This document shows, one piece after another, positions 17,082-27,602 of a stretch of 64,000 nucleotides of DNA (position 1 is the stretch's first letter; every line of letters begins with the position of its first letter). Source of the stretch: Tepidibacillus fermentans (GTDB lineage: Bacteria > Bacillota > Bacilli > Tepidibacillales > Tepidibacillaceae); NCBI RefSeq assembly GCF_004342885.1, contig NZ_SMAB01000004.1:1-64000 (forward strand). The letters are read 5' to 3'. A program made the translations under genes and the position numbers. A model generated the notes under the pieces. That model was not told the DNA's origin. It saw only the letters and a program-made list of their open reading frames with translations, and did no database searches.

Positions 17082-18086
17082 TTGACAAAAGCTTTAAAGA
17101 TAAGTTTCATCATTCTAATCTTTACAACATTTACCTTTTTCGCAGGATGCTCTGATTCAGCCACACCCAAAACTCAAGAGAAAATTCGTTTAGCAGAAGT
17201 GACTCATTCCATCTTCTATACCCCATTATATGTAGCAATTGAGAAAGGATTCTTTAAAGAACAAGGATTAGAAGTCGAACTATTTAATGCCAATGGTGGG
17301 GATAAAACAATGACAGCACTTGTCAGTGGCAGTGCAGACATCATTTTGGTCGGAACGGAAACGACCATCTATGTATATAGCCAAAATCCGAAAGACCCTG
17401 CCATTAACTTTGCTCAATTAACGCAAACAGATGGATCGTTCCTCGTGTCAAGAAAACCCATTGATTTCTTTAAATGGGATATGTTAAAAGGAAAAGTCCT
17501 CCTTGGTCAAAGAAAAGGCGGAATGCCGGAAATGGTTAGTGAGTATGTGCAAGTGAAACAGGGAATTCGCCCAAAAGTGGATAACACTATTATTCAAAAT
17601 GTGGACTTTGCTAACTTAGGTACAGCATTTGTCTCTGGTACCGGTGACTTTGTCCAATTATTCGAGCCGGTTGCTTCCAAAATTGAAGCAGAAGGAAAAG
17701 GCTATGTGGTCGCTTCTTTTGGAAAAGATAGTGGAAAATTGCCTTATACCGTATTTATTACTCGCCAAAGCATGATTAACCAAAGTCCCGAGAAAGTACA
17801 AAAATTCACCAATGCCATATATAAAGCACAACAATGGGTCGAAAATCACACGATTGAGGAAATCGCAGACGTAATCCAACCCCAATTCCAAGACTTGGAT
17901 CGCAAAATTATGTTGCGAGTCCTTGATCGTTATCGTTCTCAAGGTTCATGGGCAACTGATCCAATTATTGATGAGGCTGAATACCATAACCTTGAAAGAG
18001 TAATGGAAAATGCCGGCGAATTGAAGTCGAAAGCCCCTTATGAAAAAATCGTAAATACTGATTTTGCAAGAAAAGCAATGAGATAA
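17082..18086 (+). CDS. ABC transporter substrate-binding lipoprotein (NMT1/SsuA-like)
   Basis: A 334-residue secreted binding protein with a lipoprotein signal (basic N-terminus, hydrophobic core, lipobox FAGC with Cys near residue 22) and an NMT1/THI5-like type-2 periplasmic-binding fold (LAEVTHSIFYTPLYVAIEKG, GGDKTMTALVSGSADI). Proteins of this group bind sulfonates, taurine, nitrate or thiamine precursors; the ligand cannot be chosen here. The start is taken as TTG 17082 because GGAGGTG lies 7 bases upstream. Its likely partner ATPase and permease are at 20.2-21.8 kb on the same strand, separated by the inverted pepF and its own terminator, so it is transcribed alone. Confidence 0.85.
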   Translation: MTKALKISFIILIFTTFTFFAGCSDSATPKTQEKIRLAEVTHSIFYTPLYVAIEKGFFKEQGLEVELFNANGGDKTMTALVSGSADIILVGTETTIYVYSQNPKDPAINFAQLTQTDGSFLVSRKPIDFFKWDMLKGKVLLGQRKGGMPEMVSEYVQVKQGIRPKVDNTIIQNVDFANLGTAFVSGTGDFVQLFEPVASKIEAEGKGYVVASFGKDSGKLPYTVFITRQSMINQSPEKVQKFTNAIYKAQQWVENHTIEEIADVIQPQFQDLDRKIMLRVLDRYRSQGSWATDPIIDEAEYHNLERVMENAGELKSKAPYEKIVNTDFARKAMR

Positions 18087-18105
18087 GAAAAAATCATATT
18101 TCTTA

Positions 18106-18134
18106 GAAAAACGGAGCATTCCGCTCCGTTTTTC
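18106..18134 (+). terminator. Rho-independent terminator of the binding-protein gene
   Basis: The perfect 12-base stem GAAAAACGGAGC / GCTCCGTTTTTC has a 5-base loop and a built-in T run. It lies 20 bases after the stop codon. Confidence 0.85.
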
Positions 18135-18141
18135 TCATTAT

Positions 18142-18249
18142 GTGGTTTGTGATTGCAACGCGTCTCCGTTCTCCGTACCTTTTTCTAATTAAAGTAATCG
18201 GTGAAAAAGGTACTCCGCAAAGTCGTCGCTTTTGTAACTCACAAACCAC
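18142..18249. repeat. Palindromic A-type repeat with long central hairpin
   Basis: The outer stem is GTGGTTTGTGA (18142-18152) with TCACAAACCAC (18239-18249). Inside are the conserved core halves CAACGCGTCTCCGTTCTCCGT and ACTCCGCAAAGTCGTCGCTTTT. The centre is a further hairpin, GTACCTTTTTC (18176-18186) with GAAAAAGGTAC (18203-18213). It lies between the convergent binding-protein gene and pepF. The core matches the copy at 11.55 kb while both stems differ in sequence yet still pair. Confidence 0.85.
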
Positions 18250-18251
18250 CT

Positions 18252-20021
18252 TTATGTTAAATTCACAAACGTCTCAATATCTTGCTCAATCAATTTGAGT
18301 GAATTACGCCAAAAATCAACCTGTGTCACATCAATCCCCATGGTTTTGGTGACATCAGCAATCTTCATTTTTCCTGTCACCGACAGAAGTTGATCGTACT
18401 CTTTGACAAATTCTTTTCCCCGTTTTAGATACTCTGCATATAACCCTTTAGCAAATAATAAGCCAAAGGCATAGGGAAAGTTATAAAAATTATAATCGGC
18501 AAAATAATAGTGAGGCTTACATACCCACATGTATGGATGTAAGTATTGATGATCTAACCCATTGCCATATGCTTCTTTTTGCGCATTGAGCATCACTTCT
18601 TTTAGTTCATCCACCGATAATGAGCCTTCTTCCCTTCGTTTAAAGACTTCACTTTCAAAGAGAAAACGGCTATAGATATCGACGATGACCTGACCCGCAT
18701 CGGAAATATCGTTTTCTAAAATGAATAAGGCTTCCTCTTCTTCAGCCTGTTGTAAAGCTGCATTCTTAACGATCGTCTCACAAAAGATGGATGCTGTCTC
18801 TGCAAGGGGCATGGGATAATCGCTATTTAAAATCGATTCTTCTGCTAGACAAGCCCCGTGATAAGCATGACCCAATTCATGGGCTAAAGTGGTGACATCG
18901 CTAAAACTACCTGTAAAGTTCGATAAGATACGGCTTTCTTTAATTTCATGTAAATTGGAACAAAAAGCTCCACCGCGTTTTCCTTCTCTCGGTTCTGCAT
19001 CAATCCACTGATGTGTAAACGCATGCTCGGCAAAATCGGCTAGACGGTCACTAAATTGGCGGAAATGAGTCACGATGAAATCCCTTGCCTCTTCATAGGT
19101 ATACTTTTTGTCAACTTTACCGATTGGTGCAAATAAGTCGTAAAAGGGTAGACCATTTTGATGCCCTAATATTTCGGCTTTTTTGCGATAGAATCGATGG
19201 AAAGATGGTAGACTTTCGCGAATGGCGGTAAGCATTGCGTCTAAAATTTTCTGATCCATTCTAGAATCGATTAAGGTTTTTTCTAATGGTGATGTATAAC
19301 CTCTCATTTTACTTTCAGTAATCACTTCACCTTTAATTCCGTTAAGACTTGCCGCTGAAGATTCTTCAATCTTTCTATAAGCTTTAAGTTCTGTTTCATA
19401 AGCTGTTTTTCGAACGGTAGGGTTCGCATCATAAGCCATATTTCTGACAACAGGCAAAGGGAGTTGTTTGTCTTCACCATCAATCGTAATGTCAACGAGT
19501 AAAGTAGAAGTTAATAATTCCTGCAATTTCGACCAAGCACTAGATCCCGTATTTTTCATTTTTGCAAGAACCACTTCTTCTTTATCACTTAGAAGATAGC
19601 GGCTTTTCTCCACTAACTCTTGGAGATAAAAACGATGTTCCTCAAGGGTTGGTGAGGTTGAGATCAATTTTTCTAAGTTAGGGATTTGGGAAAGCCACTT
19701 TTGGAATTTGACATTAGGTTCCTTTAATTCTGTCCCTAATTCTTCTAATTGTTCCAGAGTTTTTAAAGCCTTTTCATTTTTTGCTTCTACACTTAAGGTT
19801 AACTCAGCGAAATGGTAGAGGCGACTGTATTGGTTTAAAAAAGATATTTGCATTTGTAGATAGTCTTCTATCTTTTTCACGGCATTCTCTAAAGAATCCA
19901 ACTCAATCTCGGCCCATTTCTTTATGTTCTCAATTTCCTGAACCGTAGCTTCAAAATCTCTTTTTAATTTTTCGGAATCTATGGATGAATATAACGCATC
20001 TAAATTCCATCTCATCTCCAT
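18252..20021 (-). CDS. pepF: Oligoendopeptidase F (M3 metallopeptidase)
   Basis: A 589-residue zinc peptidase of the M3B family that cuts short peptides in the cytosol. The HExxH zinc motif is in TTLAHELGHAYHG (near residue 380), and the third ligand Glu in PLAETASIFCET follows about 25 residues later. The N-terminal helical part spans about residues 1-200. AAAGGAG precedes ATG 20021 with 9-base spacing. The gene is inverted between two parts of one ABC transporter, and its end abuts a palindromic repeat, so it looks like an insertion into the transporter locus. Confidence 0.92.
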   Translation of the reverse strand: MEMRWNLDALYSSIDSEKLKRDFEATVQEIENIKKWAEIELDSLENAVKKIEDYLQMQISFLNQYSRLYHFAELTLSVEAKNEKALKTLEQLEELGTELKEPNVKFQKWLSQIPNLEKLISTSPTLEEHRFYLQELVEKSRYLLSDKEEVVLAKMKNTGSSAWSKLQELLTSTLLVDITIDGEDKQLPLPVVRNMAYDANPTVRKTAYETELKAYRKIEESSAASLNGIKGEVITESKMRGYTSPLEKTLIDSRMDQKILDAMLTAIRESLPSFHRFYRKKAEILGHQNGLPFYDLFAPIGKVDKKYTYEEARDFIVTHFRQFSDRLADFAEHAFTHQWIDAEPREGKRGGAFCSNLHEIKESRILSNFTGSFSDVTTLAHELGHAYHGACLAEESILNSDYPMPLAETASIFCETIVKNAALQQAEEEEALFILENDISDAGQVIVDIYSRFLFESEVFKRREEGSLSVDELKEVMLNAQKEAYGNGLDHQYLHPYMWVCKPHYYFADYNFYNFPYAFGLLFAKGLYAEYLKRGKEFVKEYDQLLSVTGKMKIADVTKTMGIDVTQVDFWRNSLKLIEQDIETFVNLT

Positions 20022-20190
20022 GGTCTATTTCTCCTTTGCAAAAAGTTTCTAAAGATATTTTAGCAATTATGATTTGATCCGCTATTATAAGCATTTCCAC
20101 TATATTCAAGAAAATCCTTCCTAATGATTACATTTCCTCATGAACCCAACTCCTGCCTAGTGAATAGGATAATACGAGGGAGTGATGAGG

Positions 20191-20961
20191 ATGAATAACA
20201 TCTCCATTACATTAGATAAGGTTAGCAAAAACTACCATACAAAATCAGAAGAAATCATCGCAGTAAAAGATATCACTTTTACGGTAAATAAAGGTGAGTT
20301 TGTCAGCTTAGTTGGACCAAGCGGATGTGGGAAAAGTACGATTTTATCCATGATCGCAGGATTATTCCCTCCGTCTGAAGGAAAAATTATGATCGATGAA
20401 CAAATTGTAGAAGGTCCTTCGCGAAAAATCGGCTATATGCTACAACAAGATTACCTATTAAAATGGAGAACGATTGAAGACAATATCTTTTTAGGTCTTG
20501 AAATTCAAGGACGTTTAAATGCAATTACCAAAAAAAATGCTCTATATCTATTAGATGAAATGGGATTATCTGAATATGCAAAAACCTATCCGAATCAACT
20601 TTCAGGAGGAATGAGACAGCGTGTTGCACTAGTAAGAACACTAGCAACCAATCCAGATATTCTTTTGCTTGATGAACCTTTTTCTGCCCTTGACTATCAA
20701 ACGAAACTAAAATTAGAAGACCTTGTTGCAAAAACCATTAAAAAGCATCAAAAAACTGCGATTTTGGTTACTCATGACCTTGGTGAAGCGATTGCCATGT
20801 CTGATCGAGTGATTATTCTTGGGAAAAACCCCGGCTATATCAAAAAAATCATTGAAATCCCAGAGTCCCTAAGAAATACAACGCCATTCTTAACGAGAGA
20901 AAAACCCGAATTTCAAACCTATTTTGAGATGATTTGGGAGGAGATGGATGACCATGATTAA
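20191..20961 (+). CDS. ABC transporter ATP-binding protein (SsuB/TauB type)
   Basis: A 256-residue ATPase with Walker [10 protein letters not shown] (near residue 45), a Q-loop in [10 protein letters not shown], signature LSGGMRQRV (near 138), Walker [13 protein letters not shown] and the H-loop in [14 protein letters not shown]. It belongs to the nitrate/sulfonate/taurine group and would energise the permease that overlaps its 3' end by 14 bases. ATG 20191 has GGGAG 8 bases upstream; the GTG at 20182 sits on that site. The likely binding protein is the lipoprotein at 17.1 kb. The substrate is not known. Confidence 0.9.
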   Translation: MNNISITLDKVSKNYHTKSEEIIAVKDITFTVNKGEFVSLVGPSGCGKSTILSMIAGLFPPSEGKIMIDEQIVEGPSRKIGYMLQQDYLLKWRTIEDNIFLGLEIQGRLNAITKKNALYLLDEMGLSEYAKTYPNQLSGGMRQRVALVRTLATNPDILLLDEPFSALDYQTKLKLEDLVAKTIKKHQKTAILVTHDLGEAIAMSDRVIILGKNPGYIKKIIEIPESLRNTTPFLTREKPEFQTYFEMIWEEMDDHD

Positions 20962-21775
20962 ACGCTTTTTAAGCCAGGGTGCCAAGTCAGAAGATCATGC
21001 ACAATATCTTATCCAAATTCGCAAGAATCAAATCTATGTAAAAATTACACAAATCATTTTATTAATTTTTTTAATCGGAATATGGGAAGTATCTGTTCGT
21101 TTTGGCCTTCTCGATGAATTCATATTTAGTCGTCCGAGCAAAATTTGGAGTCTTTTCCTGCAAATGCTTGCTACTGGAGAACTACAACATCATATTTATG
21201 TGACATTGCTTGAAACAGTTATTGGTTTTATTTTAGGCACCGTTCTTGGGACACTCATAGCCACCTTGATATGGATCTCCCCTTTTATGGCTAAAGTCTT
21301 GGATCCTTATTTGGTAGTTTTAAATGGAATGCCAAAAGTCGCTCTTGGTCCTATTTTTATTGTTTCTTTTGGGGCTGGATACGTATCGATTATTGCAATG
21401 GCATTAGCGATATCGATTATCATTACTACGATTGTCGTATATACAAGTTTTAAAGAAGTAGACCCTAATTACTTAAAACTGGCGCAAACATTTGGTGCGA
21501 AAAAATATCAAATTTTTTTCAAAATTATATTGCCTGCATCGTTTCCTACGATCGTTTCTACGTTAAAGGTTAATGTTGGCTTATCTTGGGTTGGTGTGAT
21601 CGTTGGTGAATTTCTTGTTTCCAAAGCAGGATTAGGTTATTTGATCATTTATGGATTTCAAGTGTTTAATCTTGCATTAGTCATGATGAGTCTGTTAATT
21701 ATTAGTATTGCAGCGACACTCATGTACCAAATCGTTGCTTATATTGAAAAGAAAATCCTATCGATCCATGAATAG
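20948..21775 (+). CDS. ABC transporter permease (SsuC/TauC type)
   Basis: A 275-residue permease with about six membrane helices (first near residues 33-52) and the BPD-type EAA cytoplasmic loop seen in [19 protein letters not shown] (near residues 168-186), which contacts the ATPase. GGAGGAG overlaps the end of the ATPase gene; the ATG at 20948 overlaps that gene by 14 bases, and an alternative start is the ATG at 20954. The two genes are translationally coupled and followed by a terminator at 21798. Confidence 0.88.
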   Translation: MTMIKRFLSQGAKSEDHAQYLIQIRKNQIYVKITQIILLIFLIGIWEVSVRFGLLDEFIFSRPSKIWSLFLQMLATGELQHHIYVTLLETVIGFILGTVLGTLIATLIWISPFMAKVLDPYLVVLNGMPKVALGPIFIVSFGAGYVSIIAMALAISIIITTIVVYTSFKEVDPNYLKLAQTFGAKKYQIFFKIILPASFPTIVSTLKVNVGLSWVGVIVGEFLVSKAGLGYLIIYGFQVFNLALVMMSLLIISIAATLMYQIVAYIEKKILSIHE

Positions 21776-21797
21776 TTTACTATTGTTACTTCTACAT

Positions 21798-21828
21798 AAG
21801 GCTACCATCTGGTGGCCTTCATTTTTTG
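21798..21828 (+). terminator. Rho-independent terminator of the ABC permease operon
   Basis: AAGGCTACCA-tc-TGGTGGCCTT forms the stem, followed by CATTTTTT. It lies about 22 bases after the permease stop codon. Confidence 0.8.
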
Positions 21829-22022
21829 TAAAGTAAAATTTTTCTATAAGAAGGCAGGATTATATCCAATTAAACTAGAATTATTATAATCTAGGATAGC
21901 AATCAGACAAATTCCTGATAAAAATATGAACTTTTAATGGAAGTCCAAAAAAAAGATAGGTGTTTTCGACAAAATCTGCTATATTCAAACTAGAATTACT
22001 TTTAAAAAAGGGAGATTTTTTA

Positions 22023-23711
22023 ATGCGACTGCGGAACCAACTGCTCCTTTATATTTCCATTTATATTCTCATTCCTTTTCTTATTTTTGCATCAGTAGCG
22101 ATTTATCTCGTCTATCAATCTTCGATGCAAAAAGAAAAAGAATACTTTATAAAAAACATTGATAATCTATCAATGGAAATGAGTCAATACCTATCTTCTG
22201 TTGAATCAAGCTTAGATATATTTTCGCGAAACTCAGCAATCGTTTCATCCTCTCTCAATGAGAAAAGAGCGTTATTAAAAAATTTTTATGATCAGATGGA
22301 CAATGTGGTTAAAACGATTTATCTGATCGATCAAAGGGGGCAAATCATTACCCTCTATCCAGAAGCAAAAGAAGCTGCTTCCCTAACGTTTAAAAATAAA
22401 CCTTGTTTTCTAGAAGTAAAAAAAAGTAAAGAGAAACTTTTCACTGGACAAACCACTTCATTGCTTACGAAGAAACCAACTTCTTGTATCGCAGAACCCT
22501 TACTTCTTTCGGATGGTCGATTTGCTGGAATGATCGGCGTTGAATTAAGTTTTGATAAAGTAAAAGAGAACATTCTAAAAAAAGGGTATTCTGACTATTC
22601 CTATTTTCTATTAGATGGAAATCAAAATATCATAGTATCGGACCAAAGAGATTTAAATCCCCATCCAACTTTCTTTAAAAACTTAGTAAATGATTCTTCT
22701 CCATTACAAATTCAAGAGATCACATTAAATGATGAAAAACATTATGTAACCTATTCTACTTTAAAAGATTACCCTTATACGATTGCCGCATTTGTACCTG
22801 AAGAGCGGTTTTTAAAACCTGTCTATCAATTACAACTTCAATTCATCATCTGGGTGATCTTCTCGATTGGTAGTGTGTTACTACTCGGTTATGTATTTCG
22901 CAAAAAAATCTTAGATCCGTTAGAGCAATTTGCAAAAATGACGAGAAGAATAACCGAAGAAGTCTTGGGTGATTCTCTTTCTTCATTCAATGAAAGGATT
23001 GAAATTAAGAATAAAGGGGAACTCAGTGATCTAAGTGAACATTTTAATCAGATGCTGCACGCATTAAAATTAAGAGAAGATCGCCTCTATCAACGAAGGC
23101 TTGACCTTATCCGAACGACTGTTGAATTGCTAGAATTAAATGATCCTTATACTGCTGGACATTCCTATCGCGTCTATGAATATTCTTCTTTAATCGCAAG
23201 TAAGCTCGGATTACCGAAAGATCAGATCCGGGATATTGAAACAGCAGCGATTCTTCATGATATCGGCAAAATCGGGATTTCATTAGACATTTTAAATAAA
23301 CCGGGTAAATTAAATCCGAATGAATATAAGTGTATCAAACAACACCCTGTGATCGGTGCGCAAGTTCTCGAAAGAATTGACCAATTTGATCGGGTAAAAA
23401 ATGCAATCCTTCACCATCATGAACGTTTTGATGGAAATGGGTACCCTGCAATGCTTAAAGGCGAAGAAATCCCAATTGAAGCTCGAATTATTAGTGTGGC
23501 AGATGCATTTGATGCAATGATTTCCAATCGTCCCTATCGCCGAGGCATGAGTATGGAACAAGCTTTTCATATAATTGAAGAAGAAAGTGGAAAACAATTC
23601 GACTCCCTAGTTGTTGAAGCCTTCACAAGTGTATATAATCAGCATTATGATCTATTAAAACAAATCAATATGACCCAAGAATATGGCCTTGTTTCCTATT
23701 TAGCGAATTGA
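22023..23711 (+). CDS. Membrane HD-GYP sensor protein (probable c-di-GMP phosphodiesterase)
   Basis: A 562-residue protein: membrane helix 1 (about residues 7-32), an extracytoplasmic dCACHE-like sensor (about 35-260) with two Cys (PCFLEV, TSCIAEP), membrane helix 2 (about 268-290), HAMP (about 290-345) and an HD-GYP domain (about 355-545). The catalytic HD is in AILHDIGKIG, with HHERFDGNGYP (the GYP variant) and VADAFDAMISNRPYR downstream, so it should hydrolyse cyclic di-GMP. ATG 22023 has GGGAG 8 bases upstream. The next gene overlaps its tail region. The signal sensed is unknown. Confidence 0.9.
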   Translation: MRLRNQLLLYISIYILIPFLIFASVAIYLVYQSSMQKEKEYFIKNIDNLSMEMSQYLSSVESSLDIFSRNSAIVSSSLNEKRALLKNFYDQMDNVVKTIYLIDQRGQIITLYPEAKEAASLTFKNKPCFLEVKKSKEKLFTGQTTSLLTKKPTSCIAEPLLLSDGRFAGMIGVELSFDKVKENILKKGYSDYSYFLLDGNQNIIVSDQRDLNPHPTFFKNLVNDSSPLQIQEITLNDEKHYVTYSTLKDYPYTIAAFVPEERFLKPVYQLQLQFIIWVIFSIGSVLLLGYVFRKKILDPLEQFAKMTRRITEEVLGDSLSSFNERIEIKNKGELSDLSEHFNQMLHALKLREDRLYQRRLDLIRTTVELLELNDPYTAGHSYRVYEYSSLIASKLGLPKDQIRDIETAAILHDIGKIGISLDILNKPGKLNPNEYKCIKQHPVIGAQVLERIDQFDRVKNAILHHHERFDGNGYPAMLKGEEIPIEARIISVADAFDAMISNRPYRRGMSMEQAFHIIEEESGKQFDSLVVEAFTSVYNQHYDLLKQINMTQEYGLVSYLAN

Positions 23712-23728
23712 AGAGTGGAGGATTTGCA

Positions 23729-24655
23729 GTGAAAAAGAGAATGATTGCTGATTTGATCTTATTATCGGTGGCTCTAATTTGGGGGACCACCTTTGTTGTT
23801 GTTCAAAATGCGATTGCGATTTTACCCCCATATACGTTTAACGGGATTCGTTTCTCTATCGCATCGATTCTTTTACTTCTTTATATCCTGATGAAAAATC
23901 GAAAAGGAGTCGTTGATCTTGGTAAGAAAGGATGGCGTTCAGGGATTATTCTTGGAATCTTCCTTTTTGGCGGATATGCCTTCCAAACCATTGGATTAGT
24001 CTATACAACTGCAGCAAAAGCAGGGTTTATTACAGGATTATCTGTGGTTTTGGTTCCTTTATTTTCTATTTTCTTGCTAAAAATTTTGCCAAAATGGCCA
24101 ACGATTCTAGGAGTATCGTTAGCTACCATTGGCCTTTATTTGATGACGATGATTGAGGGAGGACGTTTTGCATGGGGGGATACACTTGTGTTCCTTTGTG
24201 CGATCTTTTTTGCTTTACATATCGTATTTATGGGGAGATTTGCTCCCCAATATGAAACCCTTCCCCTTGCTTGGATCCAAATTACGACGGTTGCATTATT
24301 AAATGGAATCATGATGTTCTTTTTTGATGATTTCGAGCAACTAAGTTTTCACAATTTCATTCAAAAGGATGTTTTGATTGCAATATTGATTACTTCACTT
24401 TTTGCAACAGTATTCGCATATGTTGCCCAAACAACGTTTCAAAGTTATACCACACCTACAAGAGTAGCAATTATTTTTGCAATGGAACCTGTATTTGCTG
24501 CCATTACCTCCTACATCGTTCACGATGAGGTGATGAACCATTGGACCATCATAGGAGGTTTACTGATTTTTATCGGTATGATTATGGTCGAATTGCCCAA
24601 AGATCTATTCCAATCCTTCTTTCAATTGATAAAGCGAAAAGGTCGCGTCTCATGA
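23729..24655 (+). CDS. EamA/DMT-family transporter (RhaT/YdcZ-type drug/metabolite permease)
   Basis: A 308-residue permease with ten predicted membrane helices in two EamA repeats (about residues 7-140 and 150-290). [15 protein letters not shown] in helix 1 and [30 protein letters not shown] in the second repeat (shown by its Q, T and E residues near 235-260) are characteristic. The start is GTG 23729, with GTGGAGG 7 bases upstream; the TTG at 23708 would overlap the HD-GYP gene. It is a likely exporter of an amino acid or metabolite. Its stop overlaps the convergent engB by 6 bases. Confidence 0.85.
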   Translation: MKKRMIADLILLSVALIWGTTFVVVQNAIAILPPYTFNGIRFSIASILLLLYILMKNRKGVVDLGKKGWRSGIILGIFLFGGYAFQTIGLVYTTAAKAGFITGLSVVLVPLFSIFLLKILPKWPTILGVSLATIGLYLMTMIEGGRFAWGDTLVFLCAIFFALHIVFMGRFAPQYETLPLAWIQITTVALLNGIMMFFFDDFEQLSFHNFIQKDVLIAILITSLFATVFAYVAQTTFQSYTTPTRVAIIFAMEPVFAAITSYIVHDEVMNHWTIIGGLLIFIGMIMVELPKDLFQSFFQLIKRKGRVS

Positions 24656-24667
24656 CACGACCTTTTT
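24637..24667. terminator. Bidirectional terminator shared by the EamA gene and engB
   Basis: AAAAGGTCGCGT pairs with ACACGACCTTTTTT across a 6-base loop that holds both stop codons' region. The A and T flanks let it act on both strands. Confidence 0.75.
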
Positions 24668-25234
24668 TAGTTCATCCCACAATTGATCCCGACCCATTCC
24701 TGTCTCTGAAGAAAAAAGAATAAAGGTATCATTTGAGTCCAATTGCAAGGTCTCTTTTGCGATTTTCTTATGGTTTTCCCATTTTCCTCGGGGGATTTTG
24801 TCAGCTTTGGTTCCGATTACTATAACAGGAATATCATAATGTTTTAGCCAATCATACATCATCTGATCGTCTTTGGTGGGAGGATGACGTAAATCGATAA
24901 TTAATAAAACGACCTTTAAATTCTCCCGACTGGTTAGGTACTTCTCGATCATTTTTCCCCATTGTTCACGAACCGTTTTTGACACCTGTGCAAACCCATA
25001 GCCGGGTAAATCAACAAAATAAAAATTTTTGTTAATCCGATAGAAATTAATCGTTTGCGTTTTTCCAGGTTTGGAGCTGGTACGTGCTAAGGATCTTCGT
25101 TGCAACATTTTGTTAATTAATGAAGACTTTCCAACATTGGAACGCCCTGCCAAAGCAATTTCTGGTAGTGTATCTTTTGGATACTGTTCTGGTTTTACCG
25201 CACTAATTACCATTTCTGCATCGACGATTTTCAT
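24650..25234 (-). CDS. engB: Ribosome biogenesis GTPase EngB (YsxC)
   Basis: A 194-residue single-domain GTPase needed for late assembly of the 50S ribosomal subunit. G1 [11 protein letters not shown] (near residue 30), G3 DLPGYGFAQ (near 76), G4 GTKADK (near 143) and the G5-like SSETG are intact. The ATG overlaps the lon stop as ATGA, so it is co-translated with lonA, the same order as in B. subtilis. In B. subtilis hemA follows directly; here about 8 kb of other genes intervenes. Confidence 0.95.
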   Translation of the reverse strand: MKIVDAEMVISAVKPEQYPKDTLPEIALAGRSNVGKSSLINKMLQRRSLARTSSKPGKTQTINFYRINKNFYFVDLPGYGFAQVSKTVREQWGKMIEKYLTSRENLKVVLLIIDLRHPPTKDDQMMYDWLKHYDIPVIVIGTKADKIPRGKWENHKKIAKETLQLDSNDTFILFSSETGMGRDQLWDELKKVVS

Positions 25235-27555
25235 TCTCTCACCAGTGCCTTTTCTAAGACCTGATCCAAATGTTCAACGGGTATAAATTCAATGTCCTCT
25301 TTAATACTTTCGGGGATATCCTCTAAATCTTTTTCATTCTCTTTTGGAATAATAACAATTTTAATGCCTGCTCGATGGGCTGCTAAGGATTTTTCTTTTA
25401 ATCCTCCAATCGGTAGAACTCTTCCTCGTAATGTAATCTCTCCAGTCATTGCAATATTTTTTGAAACCGGTATTCCTGTTAATGCTGAAACGAGTGCAGT
25501 TGCCATCGTGATTCCAGCTGAGGGTCCATCCTTAGGAATTGCGCCTTCGGGTACATGAATATGGATATCGTTTTTCTCCGTAAATTCTGGGTCAATATTC
25601 AATTCTTTGGCTTTCGAACGAATATAGCTAAATGCAGCCTGAGCCGATTCACGCATCACATCGCCAAGTTGTCCTGTCAAGGTAAGTTTCCCTTTACCTG
25701 GGAAAATTGAGACTTCAATTGTTAGCGTATCTCCACCCACCGGGGTCCATGCCAATCCCGTGACAGCCCCAACCTGATCTTCTGTCTCGGCCATTCCATA
25801 ACGATATACCGGTTTTCCTAAGAATTGATTTAGGTTCTTTGCAGTGACAATCACTTTTTTCTTTTCTAAAGAAACTATCATTTTGGCTGCTTTTCGACAG
25901 ATGGTAGCCAAGGTTCTTTCGAGATTTCGTACACCTGCTTCTCTCGTATAACGACGGATAATGTCCATAATGGCTTCATCCTGAACCTGTATCTTATCTT
26001 TTGCCAAACCATGTTCTTTCATCTGCTTAGGTAAAAGGTAGTTTTTGGCAATATGCAACTTTTCCAATTCGGTATAGCCTGAAATCTGTAATACTTCCAT
26101 TCGGTCCAAAAGAGGTCTAGGAATGGTGTGAATCGAATTCGCTGTAGTGATGAACATGACTTTCGATAGGTCATAGGGTATTTCGATATAATGATCACTA
26201 AAGGAATAATTTTGTTCAGGGTCAAGAACTTCTAAAAGTGCCGATGCTGGGTCGCCGCGAAAATCAGAAGCCATCTTATCAATTTCATCTAGAATAAACA
26301 CTGGATTCACGGTACCTGCGGTTTTCATTCCTTGAATAATCCGTCCTGGCATAGCTCCTACATAAGTCCTACGGTGACCTCGTATTTCCGATTCGTCTCG
26401 AACTCCTCCTAAAGAAATGCGCACGAATTTTCTTCCGAGTGCCCGGGCAATCGATTTTGCTAAAGAGGTTTTTCCTACACCTGGAGGACCAACTAAACAA
26501 AGGATCGGCCCTTTTAATTTTTTCACTAACTTTTGTACAGCAAGATACTCAAGAACTCGTTCCTTTGCCTTTTCTAACCCATAATGATCTTCATTTAAAA
26601 CCTCTTCTGCATGTTTAATATCTAAATCATCTTCTGTACTTTCTGTCCACGGCAAATCTAGTAGCCAGTCGACATAGGTACGAATCACTCCACCCTCCGC
26701 AGAAGTGGTTGGAATCTTTTCCAATCGATCGATCTCTTTTTCTATCTTCTCTTTGACATAATCAGGAGCCTCTAATTTCTTAAGTTTTTCTCGCAGTTCA
26801 TCAACTTCTGCTTGACGACCTTCTTTGTCTCCTAATTCTTTTTGAATGGCTTTCATTTGTTCACGCAAATAATATTCTTTTTGTGTCTTTTCCATTTGTT
26901 TTTTGACACGTTGGTTAATTTTTTTCTCTAATTCTAGAACTTCTCTTTCATTGTTTAAGATATTTAATATTTTCTCTAACCGTTCTTTTACCGAGGTGAT
27001 CTCTAAGATCTCTTGTTTGTCTTTGATTTTTAAAGGTAGATGGGATGCAATGACATCCGCTAACTTTCCTGCATCATCAATATCACTCACCGCTGCTAAG
27101 GTTTCTGGAGTGATCTTTTTCGATACTTTTCCATATTGGTCAAATTGCTCTAAAACCATGCGCATTAGAGCTTCAATTTCGATCCCTGTAGTGTCAGTTT
27201 CCTCTAATTTGGTGAATAATACTTCGAAATATGTATCTTCTTTTAAATACTCTATAATTTTTGCTCGAAAAAGCCCTTCAACCAATACACGAATCGTTCC
27301 ATTCGGGAGTTTTAACATTTGTCGTACTTTTGCCACTGTACCGACCCGATAGATGTCGTGGATACTCGGCTCATCGATTTGAACTTCTTCTTGTGTTGCT
27401 AAAAAAATCAATGTATCTTCATTTATCATGGCTTGATCTAGGGCTTTCACTGATTTCTCTCGCCCTACATCTAAGTGAATTACCATGCCTGGAAAAACCA
27501 AAAGTCCTCGCAATGACAATAATGGGAGTACATTTCTTTCTTGATTTGTTGCCAT
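25231..27555 (-). CDS. lon: ATP-dependent protease Lon (LonA)
   Basis: A 774-residue soluble Lon protease: N-terminal substrate-binding domain (about 1-200), coiled-coil linker (about 190-300), AAA+ module with Walker [10 protein letters not shown] and Walker [10 protein letters not shown], and the C-terminal protease domain with the Ser in [12 protein letters not shown] and the Lys in [17 protein letters not shown]. It degrades misfolded and regulatory proteins. ATG 27555 has TGGAGGTG 6 bases upstream; the ATG at 27570 does not. It lies 47 bases after lonB and overlaps engB. Confidence 0.96.
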   Translation of the reverse strand: MATNQERNVLPLLSLRGLLVFPGMVIHLDVGREKSVKALDQAMINEDTLIFLATQEEVQIDEPSIHDIYRVGTVAKVRQMLKLPNGTIRVLVEGLFRAKIIEYLKEDTYFEVLFTKLEETDTTGIEIEALMRMVLEQFDQYGKVSKKITPETLAAVSDIDDAGKLADVIASHLPLKIKDKQEILEITSVKERLEKILNILNNEREVLELEKKINQRVKKQMEKTQKEYYLREQMKAIQKELGDKEGRQAEVDELREKLKKLEAPDYVKEKIEKEIDRLEKIPTTSAEGGVIRTYVDWLLDLPWTESTEDDLDIKHAEEVLNEDHYGLEKAKERVLEYLAVQKLVKKLKGPILCLVGPPGVGKTSLAKSIARALGRKFVRISLGGVRDESEIRGHRRTYVGAMPGRIIQGMKTAGTVNPVFILDEIDKMASDFRGDPASALLEVLDPEQNYSFSDHYIEIPYDLSKVMFITTANSIHTIPRPLLDRMEVLQISGYTELEKLHIAKNYLLPKQMKEHGLAKDKIQVQDEAIMDIIRRYTREAGVRNLERTLATICRKAAKMIVSLEKKKVIVTAKNLNQFLGKPVYRYGMAETEDQVGAVTGLAWTPVGGDTLTIEVSIFPGKGKLTLTGQLGDVMRESAQAAFSYIRSKAKELNIDPEFTEKNDIHIHVPEGAIPKDGPSAGITMATALVSALTGIPVSKNIAMTGEITLRGRVLPIGGLKEKSLAAHRAGIKIVIIPKENEKDLEDIPESIKEDIEFIPVEHLDQVLEKALVRE

Positions 27556-27602
27556 GATCGTCACCTCCATGCTGAAATTTTATCCTATCTTGATGTTTTT
27601 GT

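Noticed and set aside
21776-22022. c-di-GMP riboswitch upstream of the HD-GYP gene
   Set aside because: No GEMM-type aptamer sequence is visible; the gap holds only the upstream terminator and AT-rich sequence.
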